Origin: Pelagomonas calceolata
Lineage: Eukaryota > Sar > Pelagophyceae > Pelagomonadales > Pelagomonadaceae
Assembly (NCBI GenBank): GCA_918797485.1
Contig: CAKKNE010000003.1
Span: forward strand, 2,170,001 to 2,234,000
Length of the DNA: 64,000 nucleotides
Direction: 5' to 3'
In this document: positions 17,489 to 26,199 of the stretch, one piece after another
How positions within the stretch are numbered: position 1 is the stretch's first letter
How the letters are laid out: every line of letters starts with the position of its first letter
The notes under the pieces: generated by a model
What the model saw: only the letters and a program-made list of their open reading frames with translations
Told to the model about the DNA's origin: nothing
The model's database searches: none
Made by a program: the position numbers and the translations under genes

Positions 17489-18541
17489 TCATCTCGACGA
17501 CGGCGGCGGCGTCTCGTCAACGACGACGGCCGACTCCGTGGCGGCCGACTCCGCGTCGCCCTCCACCTCCTCCCTGCCCTTCTCCTGCCAGTTCCACAAT
17601 AACACCGAGTGAACAGACGCGTCCGGCGGCGCCAGCAACCAGCCCGCCTTCCACATTCCAACCAAATACAGACCAATAAACACGGCCTCGATGAACCCAT
17701 AATACAACGGCACGCCGACGGCGCGCGACGCTTTATCTCCATCAAACATCGACAGCGCCACGACCGTCGCGATACCAGGATTCTGATAAGCACATTCCAC
17801 AGCGACGGTCGCCCGCGCCGGCTTTGTTAATGAAGCCGCCGCCGCGAGTACTGTTGATAACGCCAGGCCCACCAGACAAGGTAAAGCTACCGCCACATAA
17901 AAGCCCGCGTGCTTGTCCCAGACCGGCTCGTCGCGCGACGATACCAAAAACGCGACGGCTATTAAAGCTACGCCAGACAACTGGCCGAGCGCGTTGAAGA
18001 AGGCTCTGGCTTTTGTACCTTTACTACTCTTCTGTTTCCTGGGAGCGTCCCCCACGGGTTCCTCGGCCGAGCCGAAGGCCACGCCGGCGGCCAATCCTAA
18101 CAAAATAGCTGCTAATACGACACCGATGGAGAGAAACAAGCCGCTCCACCGCAGATGCCTGTCGGCTCTAGTACCATAGGCCGCCGTGACCCAAATAATC
18201 AAATTGAGTGGAAGTAATCCGAGAGATAAAATGGTCGAGGCCGTCGTCATGGCCACGCTCAGCGCCAGGTCCGCGTTTAAGAGCGAGCACCACCAGTTGC
18301 TGTAGGAGCCGCCGGGCGACGACGTCACAACTAATAAAGTGACGCCATAAACCTCGCCCAGATCAAAGATCTTCACCACGCAAAACCCGAGGAACGGCAA
18401 TAACACGAATTGGCACAGCAGGCCACAAACAACGCCTCTCCCAAACCTTTTCCGCTCGACCCAGGCCTGGCGCACGTCGACGGACGCGCTCAGTCCAAAA
18501 ACTAATAGAAAGAGGGGCACGAAGTAGGCGATCTGCTGCAT
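17489..18541 (-). CDS. SBF/BASS-family (SLC10-like) sodium-coupled transporter
   Basis: 350 residues, intronless, with about nine hydrophobic segments from the very N-terminus. Family signatures are clear: SSPGGSYSNWWCSLLNADLA (about residues 94-113) and AVECAYQNPGIATVVALSMF (about residues 248-267), the two conserved repeats that form the sodium/substrate site of bile acid:sodium symporters. The C-terminus is acidic (EVEGDAESAATESAVVVDE). Plant and algal BASS members carry organic anions such as pyruvate across the plastid envelope; no plastid presequence is visible here, so a plasma-membrane or vacuolar site is also possible. Confidence 0.85.
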   Translation of the reverse strand: MQQIAYFVPLFLLVFGLSASVDVRQAWVERKRFGRGVVCGLLCQFVLLPFLGFCVVKIFDLGEVYGVTLLVVTSSPGGSYSNWWCSLLNADLALSVAMTTASTILSLGLLPLNLIIWVTAAYGTRADRHLRWSGLFLSIGVVLAAILLGLAAGVAFGSAEEPVGDAPRKQKSSKGTKARAFFNALGQLSGVALIAVAFLVSSRDEPVWDKHAGFYVAVALPCLVGLALSTVLAAAASLTKPARATVAVECAYQNPGIATVVALSMFDGDKASRAVGVPLYYGFIEAVFIGLYLVGMWKAGWLLAPPDASVHSVLLWNWQEKGREEVEGDAESAATESAVVVDETPPPSSR

Positions 18542-18922
18542 GGCTCGTTACCGCGGCCTCTTTGTATATTTGTCGGCGCGATATTGGCCGCGGTGTATTT
18601 TCTTGCAGATCTGCGGCGACGGCGTGCGATCACAGCCCAGCGTTTCGGCCGCAGCAGGATGTAGATTATTGACCCTGCTGGGGCGCTGCTTTGGCTGCGG
18701 TCGCTGCTGCTCGCACTGTTCGCGCGAACGTCTAAGAGAAGCAACGGGTCCCCTTACAGCCTCGAATTGCAACAAATGGCCAGATAATGGCTCACGTGTG
18801 CGCTAAAAACCAGGCCGGGCTAGCGGTGTGAAGACACTAGAAATCAGGAGTCCGTGCGTTTGGGCTTGCGAAAACCAGGTAACACGCCGTCGACGACGAC
18901 GCCTATTCAAAATACGTTATAT
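18542..18922. other. Intergenic region
   Basis: Upstream of the SBF transporter; contains palindrome copy d. No gene is seen. Confidence 0.4.
18819..18840 (-). promoter_or_regulatory. Dispersed palindromic promoter motif, copy d
   Basis: On the minus strand CTAGTGTCTTCACAC then CGCTAGC; about 280 bp upstream of the transporter ATG at 18541. Confidence 0.55.
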
Positions 18923-19582
18923 TTAATAGCCGTCGTCGTACGCGTACGGCGCGGGCCGTTGCTTCGGCTCGGGCCGCGTCGGCGCGAGCGGCCCGGCCCA
19001 GGGCGCGGGCGACGGTTTTGGGGCTTCATGAAAGACTGGCCGCGTCTCCCAGGAGATGTGGCACTCGTGCTGCTTCGACGCGTTCCGGCCGCGCGCGTTG
19101 TACGACGCCGCGTAGGCGTCGTTCCTCGTGGCCGCTTCTGCTGGCCGCGTGCGCTCGAACGACTCGGGAGAGAAGGGAGGCTTCTGCTTCTGCAGGAAGG
19201 GGTCGGGACATTGCGTCTTGGGATACGACGGGTCGAGCTTGACGATCGTCGAGGGATAGTTCGCTTGCAGGTGGCACGATCGCAGCGACGGATAGTGGAT
19301 CTCCGTGGCGTGCTGCTTCGCCGCCGCCTCGTCGAAGGCGCGCGTGTGCGGGTTCACCGGCTTGGCGCGGATGCCCAGGTGCGACGTCGAGATCTGCGAG
19401 GTGCTGACGCCAAACCCGTTCGGCGTCTTCTTCGTTAATGGACGGGCGCAGTCCGGGTAGGGGAACGGCGTGTCGATGAAAGGTTTGGTGAGCGTGAAGG
19501 GCTCCTGGGGGATGGGCGGCGGGCTCCGCGGCGTGGCGAGCTTCTCCTTGAGCTGGGACTCGGTGAGCATTCCAGTCGCCAT
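18923..19582 (-). CDS. Proline-rich protein of unknown function
   Basis: 219 residues from ATG 19582. The sequence is hydrophilic and Pro-rich (RSPPPIPQEPFTLTKPF, DTPFPYPDCARPLTKKTP, KPSPAPWAGPLAPTRPEP) with several aromatic-Pro spaced motifs and no membrane segment. Such compositions occur in axonemal microtubule-associated proteins, but this is only a resemblance in style. The three-base periodicity and lack of stops over 220 codons support real coding. No intron. Confidence 0.6.
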   Translation of the reverse strand: MATGMLTESQLKEKLATPRSPPPIPQEPFTLTKPFIDTPFPYPDCARPLTKKTPNGFGVSTSQISTSHLGIRAKPVNPHTRAFDEAAAKQHATEIHYPSLRSCHLQANYPSTIVKLDPSYPKTQCPDPFLQKQKPPFSPESFERTRPAEAATRNDAYAASYNARGRNASKQHECHISWETRPVFHEAPKPSPAPWAGPLAPTRPEPKQRPAPYAYDDGY

Positions 19583-20137
19583 CCTTCTGGCGCGCGCTGC
19601 TTGCCGCGGTTCGGTCGTTCGTTCGAGGCGCTCCCTGGCGCTGCCCGGAGCTTATTGGGCAGCTGTTTTGGCCTGTTTTTACTGAGTCTCGGCGCTGCAG
19701 TGATTTTTGGGTGCGGGTTCTCCTGTTTCGTCGAGATGAATCTTGTGTCCAACGTAGGCATGCGAGGGCAGGACGTGTGCTAGCCCGAGCCGAGCCGCTG
19801 CTCTTGCTGCCCAAGCTATCAAAGCTAGCTGCAGCAGAGCATCATAGCTTGATCGGCGCGCTGTGGCCGTCGGTGCGGCGCGACGGTTGGCATTCATTCG
19901 CTGCGTTATAACTCATCGCATCTGAACCTGCATCATAGCTTGATCGGCGCGCTGTGGCCGTCGGTGCGGCGCGACGGTTGGCATTCATTCGCTGCGTTAT
20001 AACTCATCGCATCTGAACCTGCGCGTCCCGAAACTCGAAGCGGAGGGAGAGAGCAACCCTACGCTCAGAGCGCTGTAAGCTTGGGACGCGATACGCGTGC
20101 CGCTAGAGCTGCAGGAACGCGCACGTAGTGCCGCATC
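19583..20137. other. Intergenic region with 91-bp tandem duplication
   Basis: Divergent between the Pro-rich gene and the lipoyl-domain gene. About a third of it is a perfect 91-bp tandem duplication. No gene is seen. Confidence 0.5.
19840..20021. repeat. Perfect 91-bp tandem duplication
   Basis: Copies 19840-19930 and 19931-20021 begin CATCATAGCTTGATCGGCGC and end ATCGCATCTGAACCTG; no mismatch found by eye. It lies 117 bp upstream of the start at 20138, so the promoter of the lipoyl-domain gene is partly doubled. Confidence 0.92.
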
Positions 20138-20536
20138 ATGGCAATGCAAGCGCTCCTCCGCCGCGCGCCGCGCCTCGCCATGCGCGCACGAAGAGCCGCG
20201 CCATTCGCCACCTTCGACGAGTCCGGCCAGCAGCAGCCAACCAAAAACGCCAACGAGACCTTCGTGCGGACACCCTTTATTGGAGACGGCTATTTTAATG
20301 ATGAGATGGGCGAGCTCTTCGAGTACACGGTACAAGTAGGCGACAGCGTCGCGGCCGACGACACCGTGGCCGTCGTGGACACCCACAAGGCGTCGGTGGA
20401 TATAAGGACGCCGGTCGCCGGGACGGTCTCGCGGCTGCTCTCCACCCCAGGAGACAAGATGTGGGAGATCCAGCCGATCCTCACGCTGATATCGGACGTG
20501 CCGAGCTCGTCGCCGCGCGTGAAGATGAAGAAGTAG
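20138..20536 (+). CDS. Mitochondrial stand-alone lipoyl/biotinyl-domain protein
   Basis: 132 residues. N-terminal MAMQALLRRAPRLAMRARRAAPFAT is Arg-rich and lacks acidic residues, as in mitochondrial presequences. Residues about 40-118 are a complete lipoyl domain: FIGDGYFNDEMGELFEYTVQ, VGDSVAADDTVAVVDTHKAS, VDIRTPVAGTVSRLLSTPGD. The attachment-type lysine is in DTHKAS, where dehydrogenase E2 proteins usually have ETDKA. There is no catalytic E2 domain, so this is a separate carrier-type protein, GcvH-like in size but not in sequence. Its partner enzyme is unknown. Confidence 0.75.
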   Translation: MAMQALLRRAPRLAMRARRAAPFATFDESGQQQPTKNANETFVRTPFIGDGYFNDEMGELFEYTVQVGDSVAADDTVAVVDTHKASVDIRTPVAGTVSRLLSTPGDKMWEIQPILTLISDVPSSSPRVKMKK

Positions 20537-20822
20537 GTCGATCGGTCGGGGGTCTAAGGTCACCCGTCGACTTTGTTCGGGGCGCGCGCGCCGTCGACGG
20601 GTCACGTAAGCTAGCGGTCCGTAAAGACACTAGCAACCGAGGGAAGCAGCGCCGCGATCCAGGGCGCACCGTGCGGCACTGCTCGTCCAACCGGCGCGTG
20701 GAACTGTGTTTTGCTATCTGGGTGCCTGTGCGCCGGCGTACAGCGAGACTTGCCTGCTGCAAATAGCTTGCTGCGATCTGTTGCTTGCAACACCGCACCG
20801 GCCATCGACCTAGCGCTGCGAA
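20537..20822. promoter_or_regulatory. Intergenic region upstream of the CRAL-TRIO gene
   Basis: 286 bases with palindrome copy e and TTGCTGC-type words; no gene. Confidence 0.4.
20610..20634 (-). promoter_or_regulatory. Dispersed palindromic promoter motif, copy e
   Basis: Minus-strand reading GCTAGTGTCTTTACGG then ACCGCTAGC; about 190 bp upstream of the ATG at 20823. Confidence 0.6.
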
Positions 20823-21743
20823 ATGATGCCGTTGCGATGGTTGGCCTTGGCCACGTGCGCCTCCGCACTCATCGCTCCGCTTGCGCCGAAACCACGCGTG
20901 ACGCTGCAAGCCACCGTCGCCGAGGCCACCGGCGGCGCGAACGCGGCCCTCATCGACGACCTCGCCGCGCGAACAAAGGACGCGCGGTCATTAGCCGACG
21001 ACCTGATTCCTTGTGGAGACGACACCGACCTCAAAACGTGGCTCGCCCGGTTTCTTGGCGACGACGGTGATGTGGATGCGGCCGAAGCGAAGGTACGAGA
21101 AAGTATAGAATGGCGTACTGGTGAAGGCAAGAAGATCTGCGAGGCGGCGAGAGATGCGGTCAACGAAGCCACTTCTGAAGGCGCCTGGACCAATAAACCC
21201 GTGCAGGAGAAGGCGCCGCACGGTAGTAAAATAAACGCGTTTTTTGAGGGAGGAAGGGTCATGAACCTGAGGAATAAGCAGGGAGACGGCCTCATCTACG
21301 CGATTCGCGCGGGCGACATCGACGACAAGGCCCTCATGAGTGCTGTTACTGTAGAAGAACTTGCTGACTTTTTTTTGTATGCGAAGGCAATTAACGAAAG
21401 GGCCTGCGCCTCTCTATCAAAGCGGACGGGCGCGCTGGCGACCGTCACGACGGTCAACGATCTAGCTGGAGTGGATCTACTCGGAGACGCGTCCTTCCGC
21501 AACGCTTTATCGGCGGCGTCGAAGCAGGGCGACGCGTATTTTCCGGGCCTGTCGGGCCCGACCGTCCTCCTAAACCTGCCGCGGCTGCTCGGGGCCTTGG
21601 TGAAGTTGTTTACGCCGCTCTTTCCCGAAAGTGTGCGGGCGAAGCTGCGGTTCGAGCGCCACGAGCTGGGGGAGGCGGGCGCTTTGGGTACGGAAAGTGG
21701 ACGGGCGAATTTGTCGGACTACATCGCGGACCTGCTCGGCTAG
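20823..21743 (+). CDS. CRAL-TRIO (Sec14-like) lipid-binding domain protein, probably plastid-targeted
   Basis: 306 residues. N-terminus MMPLRWLALATCASALIAPL is a signal-like stretch followed by KPRVTLQATVAEA, a typical bipartite plastid presequence. It is followed by a helical CRAL-TRIO N-region (WLARFLGDDGDVDAAEAKVRES) and the Sec14 core (INAFFEGGRVMNLRNKQGDG, then VDLLGDASFRNALSAAS), ending with YFPGLSGPTVLLNLPRLLGA and LFPESVRAKLRF, the usual YPEx..NAP...KPFL...KI region in diverged form. Role: transfer or sensing of a hydrophobic ligand; ligand unknown. Confidence 0.75.
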   Translation: MMPLRWLALATCASALIAPLAPKPRVTLQATVAEATGGANAALIDDLAARTKDARSLADDLIPCGDDTDLKTWLARFLGDDGDVDAAEAKVRESIEWRTGEGKKICEAARDAVNEATSEGAWTNKPVQEKAPHGSKINAFFEGGRVMNLRNKQGDGLIYAIRAGDIDDKALMSAVTVEELADFFLYAKAINERACASLSKRTGALATVTTVNDLAGVDLLGDASFRNALSAASKQGDAYFPGLSGPTVLLNLPRLLGALVKLFTPLFPESVRAKLRFERHELGEAGALGTESGRANLSDYIADLLG

Positions 21744-22090
21744 GAGTGTGCGTAAAGGTCGGTGCGTCGTCCTTTTTTTGTCCAGCGGAGGTCAACCAGA
21801 GCCCACTTGATGCCAGGGCTGGGAGAATCATTTAAGCTGACGGCGCCGGCCCCCGCAGCCCCGCCGCGCGCCACCGGACGCGCCAGGCACCGCTTGCAGC
21901 CCAAACTTGCTCGCCGCTGGCCCGGGCAGCCCCCGCGGCTGCTGCTTGCATTGCCGACCAAAAGACCGACTTGCACTGCCCGGCTTGCCGCGCGCGCCGA
22001 CGCCCGCCGCGCCAAGGCAGCTCGCAGCCAACCGCGCTGCCCGACGCTGGGCGATAGGAACGCAGCCGCATCCGCCTTGCACGTGCAAAG
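21744..22090. other. Intergenic region
   Basis: 347 bases upstream of the PLAC8 gene, rich in TTGCAGC/CTTGCTC words; nothing else recognised. Confidence 0.35.
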
Positions 22091-23099
22091 ATGGCCGTCG
22101 AGGGCACGGTCGTCGAGGTCAAGCGGGGCGAGCCCGTGCCCGCGCACGTCGGCGTCGGCGACGTCGTCGTCGTCCAGCCGGACCACGGCGGGCCCAGGTT
22201 CGGCATGCCGCACGCCGAGGTGACCGTGAGCGCCCTGAGCTCCGAGTGGCCCTTCCCCATGTGCTGCTCTGTGTGGAAATCAACCAGTGTGTCGGGTGCT
22301 CGGCGATGGCGCGGCCGTCCTGGCTCGATCGAGCGGTGAGGAACCGGCATCGCCACGCTATCGAGCAGGCGTCGCGTCGATGGCGTGGAGGTCGACGCGC
22401 GAACGCGCCGTAAAATGTTGATTTCCACACAGGTGCTGCTCGTGCGTGCTGCCGGACCGCTGCACGCTGGACCAGGGCCTCTGCTGCTACGCCTGCTGGT
22501 GCGCCGTCTGCGCCCACGCGGAGGTCGCCGAGCAGAACGGCATCCGCGGCCTCTGTCGCCAGAAGGAGTGGTACAAGCAGTGCGGCATCATCGTCGGCGT
22601 GTATCTTCTTGCCGGTTATTTTATCATGCCACTCATATCTTGTCTCTTCGTGCCCTGGATCATGACGGCGTACGGCACCCAGGTCCGCGACGGCGTCAAG
22701 CGCAAGTGGGGCCTGCCCGACGACGAGTGCTGCGGACCGACCTGCACGACGTACCTCCCCGGCTACCTCGGAATCGCAACCTGCGTGCCGGTCTTATTCC
22801 CGCATCAGGGCCAGTGCGCGGCGTACCAGATGCTCTACTTTATGAAGAAACGGGGCGCCCCGGCCCCCGTGTGCCCGTGCTACAAGCACGTCTGCGTCCA
22901 CTGCTCGCCCCCGGTCGACGGCGCGGAGGAAGACAAGTACCAGCGGATTTCCCGGAATATGGGAGAGACATTGCGCGAGGCCGACCAGCACATATTGGAA
23001 GATTTAACCGACAACCTTCATAAGGACGTAGCGGAAGGTGACCCGTTTAAAAACCAAAATACGAAGGACGAAACGGTCACCACGACGCAGCCGACCTAG
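22091..23099 (+). CDS. PLAC8-family cysteine-rich membrane protein
   Basis: Exons 22091-22260 and 22433-23099 give 278 residues. The intron is introner IE7 and falls inside the PLAC8 signature: splicing yields PMCCSCVLPDRCTLDQGLCC then YACWCAVCAHAEVAEQNG, the CxxC-rich PLAC8 motif (about residues 57-95). Two hydrophobic segments follow (IIVGVYLLAGYFIMPLISCL, CLFVPWIMTAYGT), then a second Cys-rich part (DECCGPTCTTYLPGYLGIATC, then CPCYKHVCVHCSPP) and a hydrophilic tail. PLAC8 members act in metal (cadmium, zinc) resistance or organ-size control in plants; the substrate here is unknown. Confidence 0.82.
22269..22432 (+). mobile_element. Introner element IE7 (164 bp)
   Basis: Perfect 15-bp terminal repeats; perfect duplication GTGCTGCT at 22261-22268 and 22433-22440. 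Internal cores near 22306 and 22375. Intron 22261-22432, phase 2; same orientation as the gene. Confidence 0.95.
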
Positions 23100-23195
23100 C
23101 GGGTCGCCCGTCCCCCAATTCGCGCTTTGCTTAGAGCTACGCCGACGAGCCGCGGACCGCCGCTCGCCCCCAATTCGTAACCACACCTAAATAAG

Positions 23196-25791
23196 TTACC
23201 CACCCCCTTCAGCCTTCGCCAGGAGCGCCTTCGTCTCGGCGTCGGGCGGCGGCCGCGTAGCGATCCAGTAGAGCAGCGCCGCCTTCGACGCGCCGCCGTC
23301 GACGACCTGGAGGGCCATCATCTCCTTCCAGGCGCGCTCCGGGTCGAGCACGGCGCGCTCGCAGACGACGAGCGACGACCACGAGTCGTCGACCGCGGCG
23401 TCGTGCGCGAGGACGACGTCGAGGAACGCCAGGTCCTCGGCGATGAACGAGGGCGGCTTCAAGAGATCCTCCGTCGCCGGCGTCACGGGCAGGATCTGGA
23501 TGCCGTGCGCGTAGATGGGCGACGGCCCGAACCAGGTCTGCGCGCCCGTCGAGAGCGCGCCGAGCACACCGACCATTCTGTTGTGGTCCGCGAACCTCGC
23601 CGGGTAGACCTCGCCGCCGACCGGCATGTGGTAGTAGTACCGCGCGGCGCGCACCTCCATGGCCAGGAGCGTGCGGCACCAGTCCGCCAGCGCGACGTCA
23701 CCCAGGCTCAGGGCCAGGAGGTACGCCCCATAATAAGCGTTCGCCGCCTCGCTCGAACTTTCCTGGGCCTTGCCCTGGCCCATGAAGAAGATGCCGCTCG
23801 CCCACGAGTGCCCCGCGTAGAAGTCCTTGTGCCGCGCGCGCGGGAAGGCCCGCGCGTCGACATCCACACTATCGAGAGAGTGCCCGCTCCCGGGCGACGC
23901 CACGTCGTACAGCAGCGCGAAGAGCGCTCTTCTATGTTTCGCGGCGAAGCCCGCATCATTTTTCACAGCCACCGCGGCCGCGTGCAGCAGGTAGCCGTAG
24001 TGGAAGTGGTGGTCGTTGTAGTAGCCATTTCCAAAATCCGCGTCGTGGTCGTAGAGACCCTTCTCCGTCACGAGCCCGCCGTACGTCGCGTCGTAGACGA
24101 GGGGGTCCCCGTTCCTAGCTTCGAGCCACAATTCTAAGATACTTCGCATCTGGGCGACCGCGCTCGTGAAGGACGCGTCGTCACCCACTTCTTGCGCGAC
24201 GAGCGCCAGGCCCGCGAGCCGCGCGGCCTCCTTGCCGTTCCAGTACGCGTTGCCGAACCAGTCGTCGAAGCAAATCCACGCCGCATCTTTGTCGGTCTCG
24301 CCGGCCGGCCGCATGACGTCGGACTTCACCTGTTTTTTTATGGCATCGACATGTTTCTGCTCCTTGAGGGGCCGCGGCGCCGTGAAGCCTATTTTGGTCA
24401 AAGGCTCCGCGAGGCGCCAACTGCTCCCGAGGACGGCCCTACAGATGCCCTTGAGGCCGCCTCTGTAACGTAGTATGTCCAGGAAACCTATCGACGCGTC
24501 CGCCACCAAGGCGTCGACGTGATGAGGTAAAGCAAGCATCAGCAGCGCCGGCTCCAATTCATCTCTAGGTATGGACGATCCTAAATAAGCGACCTGCCAG
24601 TCGAAGGCCACAATTCCAACATCGGGATCCTTGGCTCGATCGACGGTCACCCTTACCGAACCGGCGGTCGCGTAGGCCTCGGCGTGGGCATCCAACATCA
24701 GCGCGTCTTTTGTGGAATTCGACGGCACGACGGCTGCGCGCATGACTCCTTGAAAGGAATGGGTGGTGTGCGCGCCGGTCGAGTCCCAGGTCAGTGTCAC
24801 TGGAGAAGAGAAGTAGAGGCGCCACGCCTGGCCGTTCGACAACGCAACAGAGAAGACCTCGCCCGTCTGAGCGCCCAAAGAACCGCTACAGCACGGGTGC
24901 TTTACACCACTCGGCTGCGGGCAGCAGTCTCCCTTCATGCTCGCTAGTATACAGCTCGGGTACGCCGCGCACGCTTTCGGCATCGTCTCGTTCGTAACGG
25001 CGTCGACGGCTTGGAGATCCGTAAACAGCGCGTCGGATTTCAGAGACGGGACGCCGTCGACGCGGAACGTGACGTAGGGACTGCCCCGCGCGAACAAGGC
25101 GTCGATCTGCCCCTTGTCTGCAGAACAACGCATCGTCATCGTCAGGTCGTCATAAGCGACGACTTCTCGCTTCTCCAGACCGCCCTTGAGGCTTACGATG
25201 AGGTCCTGCGACCTGCGTGGAAATCAACCAGTGAGTTAGGTTATCCACCTGAACGCCATCGCCTCGCGTCGATGGCGTGGAATCTACACACCATCGAGCA
25301 GATGCAGTTGCGAAATTTGATTTCCACGCAGCTTGCGACGTCGCCAGCGTCAGCGAGTCGTTCGTCGCGAGGACCTCGCCGTAACCTAGTACGACGCCTT
25401 TGTCGGGCAACACGGAAACCGTATACGGCGTCGCGAAGGCCGTGCCGAGGCCGTCGCCACTCGAAGAGGGCCCGCCGACGACCAAATTCGTCCACCACGC
25501 TCCGGTCGGGAAGGGCCGCTTCACGTTACCCCAGAGCTTCGTCGGCGTGTCGGGATGCGTTCGCGCTTCGAAGGGGACCCACTCGGCGGTCGCGCCCTTG
25601 AGCTTCGTGCTTTCTTTGATTGCTTGCCGCTTGAAGACGTCGCCGTAGCCCTTGACCGCGGCGCGGCCCTCCCACCGTCGGCGCGCGATGACCTTGGCGT
25701 AGACGGTTGCTGCTATTAACAGTATCGGTGCTATTATTAATACTCCTTTGCGCAGGAGGCGCTTCGCGCGGGGTGGGGGTTCGTCTTGCAT
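23196..25791 (-). CDS. Glycoside hydrolase family 81 endo-1,3-beta-glucanase, membrane-anchored
   Basis: Family role: hydrolysis of internal beta-1,3 linkages of laminarin/callose. Exons 25791-25340 and 25212-23196 give 822 residues; 25791 is the first ATG (an upstream TTG extends the frame). A basic N-terminus and one membrane segment (KGVLIIAPILLIAATVYA, about residues 14-31) suggest a type II protein. GH81 motifs: PTGAWWTNLVVG near residue 90, FDDWFGNAYWNGKEAARLAG, DHDADFGNGYYNDHHFHYGY (carrying the catalytic Asp region), GHSWASGIFFMGQGKAQESS with SSEAANAYYGAYL (catalytic Glu region). Intron = introner IE8; splicing restores LATSQDLIVSLKGGLEK. It is divergent from a KRE6/SKN1-type gene, suggesting a beta-glucan gene pair. 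Confidence 0.9.
25213..25331 (+). mobile_element. Introner element IE8 (119 bp)
   Basis: Termini CTGCGTGGAAATCAA and TTGATTTCCACGCAG: both carry the same T-to-C change in inverted form. Target copies 25205-25212 and 25332-25339 match 7 of 8; gene-sense 5' flank GTCGCAAG. Intron 25339-25213, phase 2; orientation opposite to the gene. Confidence 0.92.
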
Positions 25792-26199
25792 CGCGTCTGA
25801 GATGCTTGTTCGCTGCTGGGCCGCTGTGGCTGCCAAAGAGATGCAGTGCTGCAGCTATGCTGGCGCGGGCGTTGCTGCCGAGCTGTCCAGCCCTGCAACC
25901 TGTACTGCACCTGCAGCTGCAACTATGCGACCAGGAGCTGGCGAATTCAGAGAGATGGTCTCGACTATATTTTTGAGCTAGCATAACAGCACTAGGAACG
26001 ATTACGCAACAAGGCAAAGTGGAGCGATGCTCACGTTCGTGCCCGCGAGAGCGGCGATGGATCGCCGCATTTATTAAGCGAAGTGGTCGCAGCGCACCTG
26101 CGCGAACGGTGCCGCGCTTGGCGCGCCGTGGGCGCCACACATCGAGATCCTCTCTCTGAGCGTCAGTGAGGCGACGCGCAGCGTGCGGGCGTAGACACG
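25792..26199. promoter_or_regulatory. Shared divergent promoter region of the two beta-glucan genes
   Basis: About 400 bases between the GH81 and KRE6/SKN1 starts, with palindrome copy k and clustered CTGCAGC/GCAACTATGC words. Confidence 0.5.
25977..25995 (-). promoter_or_regulatory. Dispersed palindromic promoter motif, copy k (variant)
   Basis: Minus-strand reading CTAGTGCTGTTATGCTAGC; shorter spacer than other copies. 182-200 bp upstream of the GH81 ATG and about 205 bp upstream of the glucan-synthesis gene. Confidence 0.45.
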
